NCBI GenBank assembly: GCA_963575745.1
Contig: CAUYUJ010015703.1
Location: forward strand, 7,501 to 47,500
Origin: Prorocentrum cordatum
Lineage: Eukaryota; Sar; Dinophyceae; Prorocentrales; Prorocentraceae
DNA: 40,000 nt
Direction: 5' to 3'
Shown here one piece after another: positions 37,500-40,000 of the stretch (the first letter of the stretch is position 1; every line of letters begins with the position of its first letter). The translations under genes and the position numbers were made by a program. The notes under the pieces are model-generated. The model was not told where the DNA came from and did not search any database. It worked only from the letters and a program-made list of their open reading frames with translations.

Positions 37500-37690
37500 A
37501 GACTCCGAGGTTCTGGATCCGCGTCGGGGGGGGCGTCTCCCCCGCCAGCAGCACCACATCGACCCCCTCTGGCGGGCAGCCACAAATCGCGCCGAAGGCG
37601 CTCCGACCCCCGTCGCTGCGCGACGACGAGGCGAGACTGATCCCCTGTCGGGGGTGGTAGTCCCCCACGCATGGTAAGAAACCCAGAGTA
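37500..37690 (-). repeat. inverted pair, copy 1 (family I)
   Basis: Its reverse complement aligns with 38068-38252 at an estimated 80% (CTCTGGGTTTCT, GCGACGGGGGTCGG, GTGGCTGCCCGC, GGGGGAGACGCCCCCC, AGAACCTCGGAGT). The two copies face each other around ~380 bp. Ends ACTCTGGGTTTCT/ACTCCGAGGTTCT could be TIRs. Confidence 0.8.
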
Positions 37691-37960
37691 GCCACCGCCC
37701 CCTGGGGCCCGACGTCGGTTCCACAGGCAGTGGATGATTATTCCTTGACAGACCCCCGCCCCGCACGGACGGGAGCCTCGAGGTTCGAGGCCCTTTCACG
37801 AGCGGCGAGCACAGCCGCATCCGCGCGCTCGCGGCCGGGCTTCCGAGGCGCGATCCCGCGGATGTGCGGCCGCATGGCCGCACGGAGACGTCCCCGCGCG
37901 GGGCAATCCTCCCCCGATAAAGCGCCCCGCGTCCGCGGGGTCGCGGTCCCGGGGGCTCGA

Positions 37961-38025
37961 CCCGCAGGGCCGCGGATGCGGACATGTTGCTCGCCCGCGA
38001 GTTCCGCGAGTTCTTGAACGTTTTC
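37961..38025 (+). CDS. candidate exon between motif 3 and the C-terminal exon
   Basis: After the acceptor-like CGACCCGCAG a + frame reads AADADMLLAREFREFLN. It could lie between the exons at 37184 and 39356. Short, so weak. Confidence 0.22.
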
Positions 38026-38067
38026 GTCATGTCTGGATTTCTTGGGATCGGAGACGAGGAGGTACAT

Positions 38068-38252
38068 ACTCTGGGTTTCTAGGTAAGGGTGGGGGTGTGC
38101 CCCCCCGACGGGGGTCAACATCGTCTTCTCGTCGCGCTGCGACGGGGGTCGGGGTGCCTTCTTCGCGCGGTGGCTGCCCGCGACGGGGGTCGATGTGGGG
38201 CTGTTTGCGGGGGAGACGCCCCCCCGACGCGGATTCAGAACCTCGGAGTAAG
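38068..38252 (+). repeat. inverted pair, copy 2 (family I)
   Basis: Partner of 37500-37690; directly followed by fold-back copy 6. Confidence 0.8.
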
Positions 38253-38421
38253 CATATCAAATGTGGAAGTTCCGCGCGGATTTCCTGGATCTGCGTCGAG
38301 CGCCCTCCACGAGTACACCTGGCGCGCGGAACGCGCCAGGTGTAGCGTTGGAGGCGCCGCCAGGGGGGCTCAGCGCCGATCCAAAAATTTCGCGCCGACT
38401 TCCGACCGTTTGTGTGCGTGC
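38251..38421. mobile_element. fold-back element FB1, copy 6
   Basis: AAGTTCCGCGCGGATTTCCT, GGATCTGCGTCGAGCGCC left; GCTCAGCGCCGATCCAAAAA, TTTCGCGCCGACTTCC right; inner ACACCTGGCGCG/CGCGCCAGGTGT hairpin. Confidence 0.75.
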
Positions 38422-39041
38422 CAGGAGGGGTCGACGGGTCGACTCCTGTCTGACCTCCAGACCCAGCCATCCGACAGCCAATGTCTTGGGCGGCGGCTTC
38501 TTCCAGTGTTCGGCCTCCGGGGTCCGTTCATGTGCCCAGGGGCGGGGGCGCATGTAAAAAGCAATGCGCCGGATCCCTGGCGACGAGGACCAACAGTAGT
38601 GTTTGCCCATGTTGAAGAGGACTCGTTGTCGCTGTCGCAGCGGACGGTGTCCGTTTGGGACAAAAAGTCGCACTCCAAATTGCGGCCGACGTTGGCGTTG
38701 GACAACATTTGCTTGACCTCGTCCCTGTTTGTTCCGTCTCCATTCCGAGCGTTCCAAGAGGCGGGCCGGGACGCGCTGAGCGCCGCAGACGTCAGGCCGG
38801 GCGGCGAGAATCCCAGACTTCGGACGGATTGTTTTTTGCAGTGTCCTGGAGCTTTCTTCAGAAAGAAAAATGCCCTTCGGGACGAGGGCTCGGGGGAGCA
38901 GGGACTGCGGATTGAACAGCACAGCGCCTGGTGTCCAGGAATTGTGCGCATAGGTGCACCGACCCTGGCCAGACCCATCCTGGGCCCGGGCTCGGCGTTC
39001 GCGCCCCTCTGTGTTGCCCTACGTGCCCTGGATCAAGATAG
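38422..39041. other. no gene seen
   Basis: Overlapping ORFs on both strands without recognisable motif. Presumed intron or intergenic. Confidence 0.35.
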
Positions 39042-39229
39042 GGCAGAATCGTGTCGTGTTCACGCGGCGTGCGTCCCCAGCGCGGGCGTTCTAGGTTGCA
39101 CGCCGCGGGTGGCTTCGAGCAGGCCGTCATCGACAGAGCCGTGCTATGGGAGAGCCGCAATCGCTGAAGGTCGAACGATCCACGAGTTGCCAGAGACTGT
39201 CGCCGAAGTCGTCACGAAACGAACCTGCC
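39042..39229. mobile_element. family H element, copy 2
   Basis: GGCAGAATCGTGTCGTG left and CACGAAACGAACCTGCC right, 188 bp. Internal GAACGATCCACG and GTTCTAGGTTGCACGCCG correspond to the hairpins of 23527-23717. Confidence 0.7.
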
Positions 39230-39355
39230 GTACCTGCCGGTGCTCTCTCTCACGCCCTCGCCAGCATACCCTCCCCTCAGCTCGCCCGGGCGGGACCTCC
39301 CCAAGGCTCCCATGATTCATCATATCGGTGCGTGTGGTCCTCTTTCCACCGTCAG

Positions 39356-39470
39356 GGTGTTCGCCGCCGCCCTCGAGGAGGAGCTGACCCTGGCACTCGG
39401 CGGGCTGAGCCTCGGCGGTCGGGGCGAGGTGCTCGCGCGGGACAAGCTCCTCGACAACATCAAGACAGTG
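39356..39470 (+). CDS. exon, C-terminal part of the amidohydrolase-like protein (likely)
   Basis: Strong acceptor CTCTTTCCACCGTCAG just upstream. Reads VFAAALEEELTLALGGLSLG, GRGEVLARDKLLDNIKTV, high GC3. Helical sequence of this kind would follow motif 3 in the presumed protein. The frame runs open to 39836 but enters simple repeats after ~39480, so a donor is expected near 39410 (GAG then GTGCTC) or 39470. Assignment to the same gene rests on strand, order and character, not on a motif. Confidence 0.42.
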
Positions 39471-39702
39471 GGGAAAAGACATATACACAGCACAGAAGGG
39501 GGAGACCACGATTCCAGATATCTACCTGTATGTGTATGCAGATACAGAGAGAGAGAGAGAGGAGGGGGGGTAATTGGTCGACCGAACACACGAACCATAT
39601 GTGCCACATGCTTTGGTGCTTTTCGCACGCCGAGTCAACCGATCAGGGATCGAGGAGCATCTCCGTCGAGGGGGGACATCGAGATACGAGGATCGAGATC
39701 CG

Positions 39703-39940
39703 TGCACTCCATCCCCGGAGGAGGATCAATGGTCTGCCTCCAGGTATCTAAGCGCTTTTTGTCCCTGTGTGTGTCGGGAGGCCTCGAGGCATTCCATCCA
39801 CGGAAGAGGACCGATGGTTTGCTTCGAGGTGTTTGAGCGTTTTTTGCCTCTAGGGTCGAGGGTCTGCCTCGAGGCACTCCATCCACGGAGAAGGACCGAT
39901 GATCTGTCTCGAGGCGTCTGAGCGCTTCTTGCCCCCATCT
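39703..39940 (+). repeat. 85-bp tandem array, ~3 copies
   Basis: CACTCCATCCACGGA.AAGGA, CGATGGTCTGCCTCGAGG, GAGCGCTTTTTGCC recur with starts at 39705, 39790 and 39875. A short GA run lies before it at 39549-39562. Confidence 0.88.
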
Positions 39941-40000
39941 GTGTCATCATTATTTTGACCGCGCGAAAAACGAGAGAACACCTCCCACCCTCAGGTCATC

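Overview
The window is almost certainly nuclear DNA of a dinoflagellate. The decisive sign is a 22-nt stretch at 19938-19959 that matches the dinoflagellate trans-splicing leader (core GTAGCCATTTTGGCTCAAG) exactly. A second copy at 16636-16657 differs only by CC to TT near its 5' end. Other signs agree: no bacterial gene packing, GC-rich DNA with many accidental long ORFs, short candidate exons kilobases apart, and a very high load of simple repeats, fold-back elements and terminal-inverted-repeat (TIR) elements. The general look resembles Prorocentrum-type genomes, but the species is inference.

Layout. 0-15.6 kb: triplet and hexamer microsatellites (CTC/GAG, CCCGAG, GAT), MITE-like elements, degenerate TCTTGGGG-rich repeats, a ~90-bp tandem array, a diverged 260-bp duplication, and at most one exon-like segment (13.8 kb). 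15.6-22.2 kb: the most remarkable block. A degenerate ~72-bp repeat field passes into arrays of a ~20-bp satellite (GGAGCACGGCAGAACACACA). Two retroposed units sit inside this satellite. Unit 1 (16636-19704) has a leader relic, a zinc-finger/coiled-coil ORF and a decayed reverse-transcriptase fragment. Unit 2 (19938-21266) has an exact leader, a 56-nt 5' UTR and an intact 359-residue ORF. The two have unrelated 5' and coding parts but share a ~175-nt 3' tail that ends in TTTAA without poly(A). Each is bounded by a 14-15 bp direct repeat made of satellite sequence. I read this as a LINE-like autonomous element and a non-autonomous partner, both copied from leader-capped mRNA into the same satellite.

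22.2-40 kb: plus-strand exon-like islands in a sea of repeats. Four of them (27731-27783, 31346-31577, 37184-37313, 39356-39470) together carry the motif order of an N-formylglutamate-amidohydrolase-like protein (APHN, then NRDP, then HVDVHG), which suggests one gene of at least 12 kb with element-filled introns. Weaker candidate exons lie at 22.7, 23.3, 24.8, 27.5 and 38.0 kb. Between them are at least eight families of fold-back or TIR elements, several present in 2-6 copies, one nested in another and one flanked by a perfect 34-bp duplication. There is also a 152-bp tandem array (25491-26679), a 16-bp array (25116-25470) and an AT-rich island (30.5-31.3 kb).

Limits: exon boundaries are judged by eye from reading frame, codon bias and AG/GT/GC signals. 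No homology search was run, and percent identities are estimates by eye. No rRNA, tRNA or CRISPR feature was recognised.
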